Below, piece by piece: positions 1-6,730 of a stretch of 12,586 nucleotides of DNA. A program made the translations under genes and the position numbers. Numbering within the stretch: the stretch's first letter is position 1; every line of letters starts with the position of its first letter. The notes under the pieces are model-generated. The model was not told where the DNA came from and did no database searches. It saw only the letters and a program-made list of their open reading frames with translations. Origin of the DNA: CAUZRD01 sp963582255 (lineage in GTDB: Bacteria > Pseudomonadota > Alphaproteobacteria > Rhizobiales > TMED25); NCBI GenBank assembly GCA_963582255.1, contig CAUZRD010000051.1, forward strand, positions 1 through 12,586, in the 5' to 3' direction.

Positions 1-333
1 GTTCTTCAACGGCACTAAATCATGCTCGTGGAGAACCTCGTCGGCCTGCAAATAAATAGCCCAGCTACCGGTGCAATTAAACAGTGCAATATTGGTCTGC
101 TGTGCGAGTACAAAGCCACCGGTTTTTATATTGGTATTCCATTGACTCTGAACGATCTTGATCTTGTCATCGTTGATTGAGCGCACGAGTTCTATGGTTC
201 CATCTTCATCCGGAATGCCCACATTCACGATAAATTCATCAACTAGTGGGAGCGCGGAGAGGATTGCTTCACGCAATGGATAGTGGAATTTGACGGCATT
301 TTTGGCGAAGGTAAAAGCAGAAATCTTCATCAT
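1..333 (-). CDS. GT2-like glycosyltransferase, N-terminal part (cut by window edge)
   Basis: The minus strand is open from ATG at 333 (or the adjacent ATG at 330) through base 1 with no stop, giving 111 residues of a longer protein. It starts MMKISAFTFAKNAV, then reads LPLVDEFIVNVG (about 29-39) followed by DEDGT, the nucleotide-sugar-binding start of a GT-A fold. AQQTNIAL (78-84) and WAIYLQADEV (91-100) follow; the last corresponds to the DxD-like metal/nucleotide-sugar site, here QADE. This fits the family-2 glycosyltransferases of surface-polysaccharide loci that begin MKISxFTFxxNAV, so the second ATG may be the true start. The start lies one base after the stop of a decayed sugar-nucleotide dehydrogenase at 335-655, so it was probably co-transcribed with it. 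The sugar transferred is unknown and the C-terminus is outside the window. Confidence 0.8.
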   Translation of the reverse strand, partial: MMKISAFTFAKNAVKFHYPLREAILSALPLVDEFIVNVGIPDEDGTIELVRSINDDKIKIVQSQWNTNIKTGGFVLAQQTNIALFNCTGSWAIYLQADEVLHEHDLVPLKN

Positions 334-334
334 G

Positions 335-655
335 TCACCCGCTGAGTAGCCATTTTGTCTGGACTTTGAAGATGCAGTCGTGATTGGCGATGACTTTCCA
401 CGTTGTGTTGCGGGTGTCGATCACGATCTGCGATGCGTCGACAAGAGCGTACCAGTCGATACCTTGATGGTCGGTAACAATCTGGTTCTGTCGAAGTCCC
501 GATGATCCCGGGGTTGAGCTCGAAAGAGGGGTGGCCAGTGAGAATGCTATATTTGCGAGCGAGTTTGATTTCAAGAATGAACGGATCTTGGTAACGCGTC
601 TACGCACCGCTATTTTCAAGAAAATCAATGACTTTTAGTGAAAGGTTTTCATGCA
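335..655 (-). pseudogene. Decayed C-terminal fragment of nucleotide-sugar (UDP-GlcNAc-type) 6-dehydrogenase
   Basis: Two minus-strand frames together rebuild the C-terminal domain of a UDP-GlcNAc/UDP-glucose 6-dehydrogenase. One frame (about 653 down to 490) reads HENLSLKVIDFLENSGA, then a TAG at 600-602, then YQDPFILEIKLARKY and TGHPSFELNPGIIG. This follows the family pattern RESPSLKVIxLLExxGA-x-VxYxDPFIPEI. The adjacent frame (about 490 down to 335) continues as IVTDHQGIDWYALVDASQ and VIDTRNTT, the conserved TDHxxxDY...DTRN end. The homology therefore needs one nonsense codon and one frameshift near 490, and nothing of the NAD-binding N-terminus lies upstream. A 97-codon ORF starting at 628 crosses the region, but its first 45 residues are out of frame with the homology. 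The intact enzyme would oxidise a UDP-sugar to a uronic acid for O-antigen or exopolysaccharide. Confidence 0.72.
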
Positions 656-847
656 ATTAATAAATTTTTTCTTATATCTCATGTCAACGATTAAAATGCA
701 ACGCAGCACTCAGTCCTCTCCCTGTCTTCTCATTGAAGATTTTGGTAGTCTGATTATTCAATTCGATATCGTTGTGAATATGATATTGCAGAAGCAATTT
801 TGAACTAGACTAAGGCGTTAAGATTTTTGGAATCGGAGTTCAATGAT
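656..847. promoter_or_regulatory. AT-rich divergent intergenic region before the WbpL-like gene
   Basis: About 190 bp separate the decayed dehydrogenase (minus) from the sugar-phosphate transferase (plus). The stretch is clearly more AT-rich than the genes around it and must hold the promoter of the plus-strand gene. I could not pick a convincing -35/-10 pair by eye. Part of the missing dehydrogenase may once have lain here, since a faint VDMR-like string is readable on the minus strand near 677-690, but this is too short to count. Confidence 0.4.
835..838 (+). promoter_or_regulatory. Ribosome binding site GGAG selecting ATG 848
   Basis: GGAG ends nine bases before ATG 848. The longer reading frame begins at TTG 827, but that codon has no purine-rich site at a suitable distance, so ATG 848 is preferred. 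Confidence 0.6.
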
Positions 848-1873
848 ATGGATGGGCAGTTATTGTTGGCCCTAGTCGTTGCATCGGGAGCTATCAGCTT
901 TACCATAATCGTTCAGTTGATTGGGTTTTTGACATGCATATCCCTTGCCCGTCCGAACTCGCGCTCCAGTCACCAGGAAGCGACACCGCAAGGTGGGGGA
1001 GTGGGGATTGTTGCCGCTACATTGTTGATCGCTGGAGCGGGGAGCTGGTTGTCTGGGGCTCTTACAGATGAATTTGCCATCCTAGGGATCGCGGTGTTGG
1101 TCCTTACCGCGGTCGGCGCAGCCGATGACATCAGGCCGCTTTCGGTTGGAGTAAGGCTTGTGGCTCAAGTTTTATGTATCGGGCTTGTTGTTTTTCATAC
1201 TTTTGACGAACTCACTCTATGGACAGGCTTGGTATTTATCGAAGGCGCGCTAATACTCCTTACGATCTTGGGGCTCTGGTTCGTCAATTTAACAAACTTT
1301 ATGGATGGGCTCGACTGGCTAACCGTAGCTGCTGTAACGCCAATCGCAGCCACAATTTCTTTACTTGGACTTACCGAAAATTTCAGCGTAGAGGTAGCAA
1401 TATTGTCCTGCGCGCTTCTTGGTAGTCTTTTGGGTTTTTCGCCGTTCAATCGACCCCCTGCTCGGCTGTTTTTGGGCGATGTTGGTGCCCTGTCTATCGG
1501 GCTGATGGTGTTTTGGATGCTATTGAAGCTGGCTCTGGTCGGTGGTGTTGTCTCGGCAATAATTTTCCCGCTTTATTATCTGGCTGATGCGACGCTCACA
1601 CTTGCACGGCGTTTCCTAAGTGGTGAGACTTTCTGGCAAGCCCATCGCAGCCATTTCTATCAACGAGGGCATGGGAGCGGTATGAGTGCATTATCTGTTG
1701 CTGCCTACATATTTACTGTGAACTGCGCGCTTGCGGGGTTGGCGGCATTCTCATTTTTTCAAGATGAAATTACTAATCAGCTGTTAGCACTTGCCGTTGC
1801 GCTGGGGCTCGTTGCCGTGTTGCTGTGGAAATTTTCCTCATATTCGTCCCCTTCAGGGACAATTGTACAATAG
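848..1873 (+). CDS. WbpL/WecA-like polyprenyl-phosphate sugar-1-phosphate transferase (glycosyltransferase family 4)
   Basis: This inner-membrane enzyme should transfer a HexNAc-1-phosphate from a UDP-sugar to undecaprenyl phosphate, the first step of O-antigen or related glycan assembly. The 341-residue protein has about ten hydrophobic segments and the family motifs in order: SRSSH near 38-42, GAADDI near 90-95 (metal-binding Asp pair), NLTNFMDGLDW near 147-157, RLFLGDVG near 206-213 and HRSHFYQRG near 266-274. The HxxH cytoplasmic loop with HFYQR is typical of WbpL-type enzymes rather than MraY. ATG 848 is chosen over TTG 827 because GGAG precedes it. It is divergent from a glycosyltransferase and a broken sugar-nucleotide dehydrogenase, consistent with a polysaccharide locus edge. 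WbpL and WecA specificity cannot be separated from sequence alone. Confidence 0.87.
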   Translation: MDGQLLLALVVASGAISFTIIVQLIGFLTCISLARPNSRSSHQEATPQGGGVGIVAATLLIAGAGSWLSGALTDEFAILGIAVLVLTAVGAADDIRPLSVGVRLVAQVLCIGLVVFHTFDELTLWTGLVFIEGALILLTILGLWFVNLTNFMDGLDWLTVAAVTPIAATISLLGLTENFSVEVAILSCALLGSLLGFSPFNRPPARLFLGDVGALSIGLMVFWMLLKLALVGGVVSAIIFPLYYLADATLTLARRFLSGETFWQAHRSHFYQRGHGSGMSALSVAAYIFTVNCALAGLAAFSFFQDEITNQLLALAVALGLVAVLLWKFSSYSSPSGTIVQ

Positions 1874-1974
1874 GCTAAACGAGAAATGTAGCTAGCTTTG
1901 TGCATTTCTTACCTTTGAACCTTGCAGATGAAAGTTGGTAGGCCTGCATACTTGTGGGTAACATGGCTCCATGG

Positions 1975-2009
1975 TTGAATTCAAATAGCGTTTGGCGATG
2001 TGCATGCAC
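1975..2009. promoter_or_regulatory. Two perfect 10-bp palindromes upstream of the dehydratase, candidate operators
   Basis: TTGAATTCAA (1975-1984) and GTGCATGCAC (2000-2009) are each perfect inverted repeats with centres 25 bp apart. They end about 30 bp before the dehydratase start, in a 164-bp gap that should hold the operon promoter. The two sequences differ, so they need not bind the same protein. No regulator gene is in the window to assign them to. Confidence 0.3.
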
Positions 2010-2027
2010 GCATATTGTTAGGTGCCT

Positions 2028-2031
2028 GGAG
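2028..2031 (+). promoter_or_regulatory. Ribosome binding site GGAG selecting ATG 2038
   Basis: GGAG lies six bases before ATG 2038. The frame is open back to ATG 1954, but the 28 extra residues look nothing like the family N-terminus and would cover the presumed promoter, so 2038 is the start. Confidence 0.7.
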
Positions 2032-2037
2032 AAAAAT

Positions 2038-3843
2038 ATGATCGAAGAAATCGGAAAACGTCCACTGCGCAATTTGCGTTCGCAGCAATGGTTTTGCCAG
2101 CCGGGAGACCCCGGCATGTCAGCTCTCTATGTGGAGAGATACATGAATTGGGGGCTAAGCCGGGAAGAGTTGCAAGGTGGGAAACCTCTCATTGGTATTG
2201 CGCAATCTGGATCTGATTTAAGCCCATGTAACCGGCATCACATCCAGCTTGCTCTAAGGTTGCGTGAAGGTATTCGTGAAGCTGGAGGTATTGCCTTTGA
2301 GTTCCCGGTTCATCCGATCCAGGAAACAGGAAAAAGACCAACGGCCTCACTCGATCGGAATCTTGCCTATCTTGGGCTAGTCGAAATCCTGTTTGGTTAT
2401 CCTATAGACGGAGTGGTGCTGACAACAGGATGCGATAAAACCACGCCATCGCAATTGATGGCGGCCTCCACGGTCAATATTCCGGCCATCACGCTCAATG
2501 TAGGCCCGATGCTGAATGGCTGGTACAAGGGACGGCGCACTGGTTCTGGGACCATTAAGTGGGAAGCAAAAAAGCTTAAATCCGCGGGTGAAATCAGTGA
2601 TGAGGAATTTGTTGAACTGATTGCTTCAGCTGCGCCATCTCCTGGGCACTGCAATACAATGGGTACTGCGTTGACGATGAATTCTCTGGCGGAGGCGCTA
2701 GGAATGATGCTGCCAGGTGGCGCGGCAATTCCTGCGCCGCATCGTCAGCGTGGAGAAATTGCTTATCTTACCGGCAAGCGTATCGTTGACATGGTGCTCG
2801 AGAATATTCGCCCGAGTGACATTATGACGCGGAAATCTTTCGAAAATGCGATTGTCGTTAACTCTGCGATTGGCGGTTCAACCAATGCGCCAATTCATCT
2901 AAACGCAATCGCGAGGCATCTGGGCGTCGAGCTCAATAATGATGACTGGGAGCAGGTTGGATATGAAATTCCGCTGCTAGCCGACATGCAACCAGCAGGC
3001 CGGTTTTTAGGTGAGGATTTTCATCGTGCCGGCGGTATTCCAACCATTGTTGCTGAATTGATTGATGCTGGTCTGCTGCCCCATCCTGATGCGATGAATG
3101 TCAATGGCTTCAGTATTGGCGAGAATTGCAGGGGTGGTTTAAGCGAAGATTGCGAGGTCATACGCAAGCACACCAAGCCAATTCTGGAGCATGCAGGATT
3201 TTTGAATTTGAAGGGTAATCTATTCGATTCGGCTGTGATGAAAACTAGTGTCATCTCAGAGGTTTTTCGATCGCGTTATCTTTCCAACTCGGAGGATCCC
3301 AATGCGTTTGAAGGAGTTGCTGCCGTATTTGATGGCCGCGAAGACTATCATGCGCGCATTAATGATCCTTCTTTAAGTATAGATTCCAATACTATATTGA
3401 TCATGCGTGGTGCAGGCCCGATCGGGTATCCTGGTGGAGCAGAGGTAGTGAATATGCAACCGCCGGATGCCCTTATCCGTGCTGGCATTCTCGAACTTCC
3501 CTGTATTGGCGACGGTCGTCAATCGGGAACCAGTGGTTCGCCATCTATTTTGAACGCCGCGCCGGAGGCTGCTATTGGCGGCGGTCTGGCGCTAGTTCAA
3601 ACCGGAGATCGGATACGTATCGATTTAAATACGCGTGAGGCTAATATTCTAATTTCGGATAAGGAATTAGCCTTTCGCCAGGCTAACTTGAACGGTAGCC
3701 CAGCGTATGTTCCAGAAAGCCAAACACCGTGGCAGGAAATTCAGCGCTCTCTAGTTGGTCAATTCGATCAGGGCATGGTGTTAAAACCTGCTGTCAAATA
3801 TCGCGATATTGGCGGACGATTTGTGCCGCGGGACAATCATTGA
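2038..3843 (+). CDS. IlvD/Edd-family dehydratase, xylonate/arabonate dehydratase type
   Basis: This should be a cytoplasmic Fe-S, Mg-dependent dehydratase converting a 2,3-dihydroxy (sugar) acid to its 2-keto-3-deoxy product. The 601-residue length matches D-xylonate and L-arabonate dehydratases, which the sequence resembles throughout, including the C-terminal VPRDNH. The three cluster cysteines are Cys64 in SPCNRHH, Cys132 in GCDKTTP and Cys205 in GHCNTMG. Lys134 of CDK is the usual modified, metal-binding lysine. GDGRQSGTSGS (491-501) carries the expected catalytic serine, probably Ser496. VHPIQETGKRPTA (91-103) is another subgroup signature. It is first of a likely three-gene operon, 93 bp before a CoA-transferase. 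No other Weimberg-pathway gene is present, so the true substrate may be another aldonic or hydroxy acid. Biosynthetic IlvD is less likely because it lacks these sugar-acid signatures. Confidence 0.9.
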   Translation: MIEEIGKRPLRNLRSQQWFCQPGDPGMSALYVERYMNWGLSREELQGGKPLIGIAQSGSDLSPCNRHHIQLALRLREGIREAGGIAFEFPVHPIQETGKRPTASLDRNLAYLGLVEILFGYPIDGVVLTTGCDKTTPSQLMAASTVNIPAITLNVGPMLNGWYKGRRTGSGTIKWEAKKLKSAGEISDEEFVELIASAAPSPGHCNTMGTALTMNSLAEALGMMLPGGAAIPAPHRQRGEIAYLTGKRIVDMVLENIRPSDIMTRKSFENAIVVNSAIGGSTNAPIHLNAIARHLGVELNNDDWEQVGYEIPLLADMQPAGRFLGEDFHRAGGIPTIVAELIDAGLLPHPDAMNVNGFSIGENCRGGLSEDCEVIRKHTKPILEHAGFLNLKGNLFDSAVMKTSVISEVFRSRYLSNSEDPNAFEGVAAVFDGREDYHARINDPSLSIDSNTILIMRGAGPIGYPGGAEVVNMQPPDALIRAGILELPCIGDGRQSGTSGSPSILNAAPEAAIGGGLALVQTGDRIRIDLNTREANILISDKELAFRQANLNGSPAYVPESQTPWQEIQRSLVGQFDQGMVLKPAVKYRDIGGRFVPRDNH

Positions 3844-3878
3844 ACCGGTTGTATTCAGTGTCTAACAAGCGAATATAA

Positions 3879-3898
3879 CCTGAGGTTATGACCTCAGG
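3879..3898 (+). promoter_or_regulatory. Perfect stem-loop between dehydratase and CoA-transferase genes
   Basis: CCTGAGGT and ACCTCAGG form an 8-bp perfect stem with a TATG loop, 36 bases after the dehydratase stop and 38 before the next start. No T-run follows, so it is not a standard intrinsic terminator. In the message it could protect or process the upstream part, or give partial attenuation; as DNA it could be an operator. Confidence 0.45.
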
Positions 3899-3936
3899 AT
3901 GGATTTTGCTTGGCTACTTGATGGGGAGAATGTGAC

Positions 3937-5160
3937 ATGGCCCAACCTCTTGCCGGAATTCGGGTCTTGGAATTTGCAAATTTTATTGCAGGTCCGTTTT
4001 GTGGAATGCTGTTAGCTGATATGGGTGCGGATGTTATCAAGATTGAACCGCCACGCGGTGATCTTGCTCGAGCGATACCGCCCATCATTAATGGTGAGAG
4101 CGCACCTTTCGCAGCATTAAACCGAAACAAGCGTTCATTGGCACTTGATCTAAAGACATCAGAGGGGCGTGATATCGTTTTCCGATTGGTCAAGGATGCC
4201 GATGTTTTTTTAGAAAACAATCGCCCAGGTGTTATGGATCGGCTCGGACTTGATAGTGTGGCAATCAAGGAATGTAATCCGCACATCGTTTATACCTCTA
4301 TTTCAGGGTTTGGCCAGACTGGACCTGATCGCAATAGGGGCGGTGTCAATTTAATAGTAGAGGCAATGGCCGGTACGCTATCGGTAATTGGCAAGCCTGG
4401 GGAGATGCCGATGCGACCGGGTCTCCAGACGGCAGATATATTAGGCGCTATGTTTGCTGCATATTCCACACTTGCTGGATTGGTGGGCGCGGCGCGCCAT
4501 GGGGAAGGACGTATTAGCGATGTGTCTCTGATTGAGGCGTCGATCGCTGCAGCGGTGTGGGAGACAGCGGAATATTTTGCAACCGGCGAGGTTCCTAAAC
4601 AGATGGGCCATTCCCATCGTGGAAGTGCGCCTTATCAGTTGTTTGCTACTCGCGATGATCGATATTTAGCGATTGGCGCGCCTAGTAACGAACATTTCAG
4701 CCGTCTAATGATGGTGCTCGGTCTGGACGAGTATGTCGATGATGTGCGCTTTAATACCTATGCATCGCGTAAGGATAACGAGGATGAGCTGGTGCCGTTG
4801 GTGGCCTCGGGTATTTCAAAATGGGATGCGGTTGATTTTGAAGCAGTCATGGCAAAAGAAGGTGTTCCATGTGGTCCGGTTCGTACTTATGAAGAAGCGT
4901 TGGCTGATCCGCACAGCAGAGCTCGCCAACTTGTTGTATCGGTCAACCATCCGTTGCATGGAGAGATGAAAACCGTTCGTAATCCGGTGGTAATGGATCA
5001 CGATGGTCCGGAGATTAAATGTGCAGCACCCCTTCTGGGGCAACATTCAGTTGAAATTCTTGACTTAATTGGCATCGATGGCGGTGCGCTGGACCAACTT
5101 ATTAAATCAGGGGTGACGTTTGTACCCGCGCTAACACAGCCATCTGAAACTGCAAAATAG
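3937..5160 (+). CDS. CaiB/BaiF (class III) CoA-transferase
   Basis: Class III CoA-transferases move CoA between carboxylic acids through an aspartyl-CoA anhydride. The 407-residue protein is of full family length. It opens PLAGIRVLEFANFIAGPFCG, has the GADVIKIEPPRGD stretch (30-42), LNRNKRSLALDLK (61-73) and SISGFGQTGP (121-130). The expected catalytic Asp167 is in LQTADILGA (163-171). The C-terminal domain has EGVPCGPVRTYEEALADP (308-325). GGGGAG at 3923-3928 is a good ribosome binding site eight bases before the ATG. The gene lies between the dehydratase and the CinA-like gene in the same direction, suggesting it activates the dehydratase product or a later intermediate as a CoA ester. Donor and acceptor acids cannot be read from the sequence. 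Confidence 0.93.
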   Translation: MAQPLAGIRVLEFANFIAGPFCGMLLADMGADVIKIEPPRGDLARAIPPIINGESAPFAALNRNKRSLALDLKTSEGRDIVFRLVKDADVFLENNRPGVMDRLGLDSVAIKECNPHIVYTSISGFGQTGPDRNRGGVNLIVEAMAGTLSVIGKPGEMPMRPGLQTADILGAMFAAYSTLAGLVGAARHGEGRISDVSLIEASIAAAVWETAEYFATGEVPKQMGHSHRGSAPYQLFATRDDRYLAIGAPSNEHFSRLMMVLGLDEYVDDVRFNTYASRKDNEDELVPLVASGISKWDAVDFEAVMAKEGVPCGPVRTYEEALADPHSRARQLVVSVNHPLHGEMKTVRNPVVMDHDGPEIKCAAPLLGQHSVEILDLIGIDGGALDQLIKSGVTFVPALTQPSETAK

Positions 5161-5164
5161 GAGG
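5159..5164 (+). promoter_or_regulatory. Strong ribosome binding site overlapping the CoA-transferase stop
   Basis: AGGAGG is a consensus Shine-Dalgarno and shares its first two bases with the TAG stop (5158-5160) of the upstream gene. It lies six bases before ATG 5171. Ribosomes ending the CoA-transferase would sit on it, so the CinA-like gene is probably translationally coupled. Confidence 0.75.
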
Positions 5165-5170
5165 TATACT

Positions 5171-5650
5171 ATGGATGAGATCTATACCATCGGGGAACGG
5201 GTTGGAGGCCTGTTGAAGGCACGAGGTGAAACGATATCGGTTGCGGAATCGGCTGCCGGTGGGTTGATATCTGCCGCGCTTTTATCTGCGCCTGGTGCTT
5301 CCTCCTATTATCTTGGCGGCGGGGTTATTTATACTCACGATGCGAGGCGAGGGCTCATAGGCCTTATAGGTGAGCAGGTAATCATGGACGGTGCTAGTGA
5401 GCCATTCGCGCTTTTGATGGCATCGTCGATGCTTCAACGTGTCGGATCAATCTGGGCGATAGGCGAGTCAGGCGCTGCTGGACCAACGGGCAGTCGCTAC
5501 GGCCACCCGTCCGGTTATGTGGCATTGGCGATCGCTGGACCGATTGAGCAGGTTAGCACAGTCCAGACCGGCTCTAACAACCGTCAGGACAACATGGTTT
5601 CCTTTGCGTGCGCAGGTCTGAAGCTTCTTGAAGAGGTACTCTCTAGGTGA
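5171..5650 (+). CDS. Stand-alone CinA C-terminal (PncC-like) domain protein with altered active-site motif
   Basis: The 159-residue protein is a free-standing CinA C-terminal domain, the fold of nicotinamide-mononucleotide amidases (PncC). ETISVAESAAGGLISAAL (20-37) aligns with the family ETxxxAESCTGG, GGGVIYTHDARRGLIGL (49-65) with GGxxxYsNxaKxxxLGV, and GESGAAGPTGS (98-108) with SGIAGPxGG. Ser27 of the AES motif and Tyr54 are kept, but the Cys-Thr after the serine is Ala28-Ala29 and the usual lysine of YsNxaK is Arg59. Activity as a normal amidase is therefore doubtful. It starts 10 bp after the CoA-transferase on a consensus ribosome binding site. Its stop directly abuts the stop of the convergent dehydrogenase. 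A role in the catabolic operon is inferred from position only. Confidence 0.82.
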   Translation: MDEIYTIGERVGGLLKARGETISVAESAAGGLISAALLSAPGASSYYLGGGVIYTHDARRGLIGLIGEQVIMDGASEPFALLMASSMLQRVGSIWAIGESGAAGPTGSRYGHPSGYVALAIAGPIEQVSTVQTGSNNRQDNMVSFACAGLKLLEEVLSR

Positions 5651-6730
5651 TTATTTTTCGGCATTACTTACCATCGCGGAGATGATTGCATCGCCCATGT
5701 CGTCGGTTGATGATTTTCCACCAAGATCGGGAGTAAGGGTTTCGCCTTTCAGCATCACCTCATCGACCGCCTCTGTGATCAATGATGCCGCGCTGCTTGC
5801 TAGTGGTTTGTCAAACCGTCTTCCAATCCACTCTAGAAGCATTTGACCTGACATGATGAGTGCGTAAGGATTAGCAATATTCTTGCCGGCAATATCGGGA
5901 GCCGAGCCGTGTGTTGCCTGTGCCATTGCTTGGTCGTGTCCAACGCACAAACCCGGAGCCAGTCCAAGCCCACCAACTAGCGCGCCTCCAATGTCGGTGA
6001 GGATGTCGCCGAACTGATTGGTGGTGACTATGACGTCAAATCTGTGTGGATCGGAAACGAGCTTTGCCGCTGAGGTGTCTATTAGCATCTCGTCAAATTC
6101 AATGTCTGGAAATTGGGTTGCCACCTTGCGGCATTCCTCAGCAAACATACCACAAGCTAAGCGATAAACAGGCTCCTTATGACAGGCAGTGACTTTCTTC
6201 CGCCCGCGTGCTCGTGCGGTTTCAAAGGCCTCGCGGGCGACTCTGTTTGAGCCTTTTCGGGTAATCACTCGGCTGGAAATGGTGATGTCATCATTGGGAC
6301 GAAATTCGGCGCTACCTGCGACCACGGTTTCAGAATAGAGCATGCCCTCGGTTACTTCGCGTAGGAAAATGATGTCGACATTCTCATGGACAGATTTCAC
6401 ATTCGGATATGATCGTACCGGTTTAACGCTAGCAAACAGGTCAAAGTGCTTGCGGAGTGGGGGCATCGTCCAGGTAGCATCCCCGCGAGGGTAAGAATTG
6501 TGACCAATCGGGCCGGTGATGAAGCCGTGGGTCTTGGCAAGCCCTACCTTAGTAACTTCAGGGAAAGTATTGCCGTGGGCGTCATGACCAATTCGGCCAA
6601 TAGGATACTCGCACCATAGTACGCTTTGGCCTGTTTGCGAAAGGGCTGCATCCATCACTTTGACGGCGATAGGGATGACTTCTAGACCGATATCATCGCC
6701 AAGAAGCACCCCAATAGTGATCTCACTCAT
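5651..6730 (-). CDS. Isocitrate/isopropylmalate dehydrogenase-family NAD(P)-dependent beta-decarboxylating dehydrogenase, tartrate/malate-like
   Basis: Enzymes of this family oxidise a 2-hydroxy acid at C2 and decarboxylate it, needing NAD(P) and a divalent metal. The 359 residues carry GDDIGLEV (11-18), PLRKHFDLFASVKP (91-104), FLREVTEGMLY (122-132), HKEPVYRLA (184-192), TTNQFGDILTDI (236-247) and THGSAPDIAGKNIANP (273-288). Catalytic candidates are Tyr132, Lys185 and metal ligands Asp218, Asp242, Asp246; Arg93 and Arg124 bind substrate. LeuB's ExxLLxxR specificity loop is replaced by a TWTMPPLR stretch, and the arginine of NLRP is Lys103, so 3-isopropylmalate is an unlikely substrate. A malate-, tartrate- or alkylmalate-like acid is more likely. 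AAGGG precedes the ATG. It is convergent, with no gap, to the CinA-like gene and divergent from ettA. Confidence 0.87.
   Translation of the reverse strand: MSEITIGVLLGDDIGLEVIPIAVKVMDAALSQTGQSVLWCEYPIGRIGHDAHGNTFPEVTKVGLAKTHGFITGPIGHNSYPRGDATWTMPPLRKHFDLFASVKPVRSYPNVKSVHENVDIIFLREVTEGMLYSETVVAGSAEFRPNDDITISSRVITRKGSNRVAREAFETARARGRKKVTACHKEPVYRLACGMFAEECRKVATQFPDIEFDEMLIDTSAAKLVSDPHRFDVIVTTNQFGDILTDIGGALVGGLGLAPGLCVGHDQAMAQATHGSAPDIAGKNIANPYALIMSGQMLLEWIGRRFDKPLASSAASLITEAVDEVMLKGETLTPDLGGKSSTDDMGDAIISAMVSNAEK

Noticed and set aside
335..628. Intact 97-residue minus-strand gene
   Set aside because: Only its last half matches the dehydrogenase C-terminus; the first half is out of frame with the homology that continues in the neighbouring frame, so it is a pseudogene artefact.
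1882..1909. Terminator after the WbpL-like gene (AGAAATG/CATTTCT)
   Set aside because: The 7-bp stem is AT-rich with a 14-base loop and no T-run; too weak to call.
1954..2037. N-terminal extension of the dehydratase from ATG 1954
   Set aside because: The 28 residues do not resemble the family, and ATG 2038 has a proper ribosome binding site and a family-like N-terminus.
2038..3843. Naming the dehydratase xylD and the cluster a Weimberg xylose pathway
   Set aside because: The protein is close to xylonate dehydratases, but no xylose dehydrogenase, lactonase, 2-keto-3-deoxyxylonate dehydratase or ketoglutarate semialdehyde dehydrogenase is in the window.
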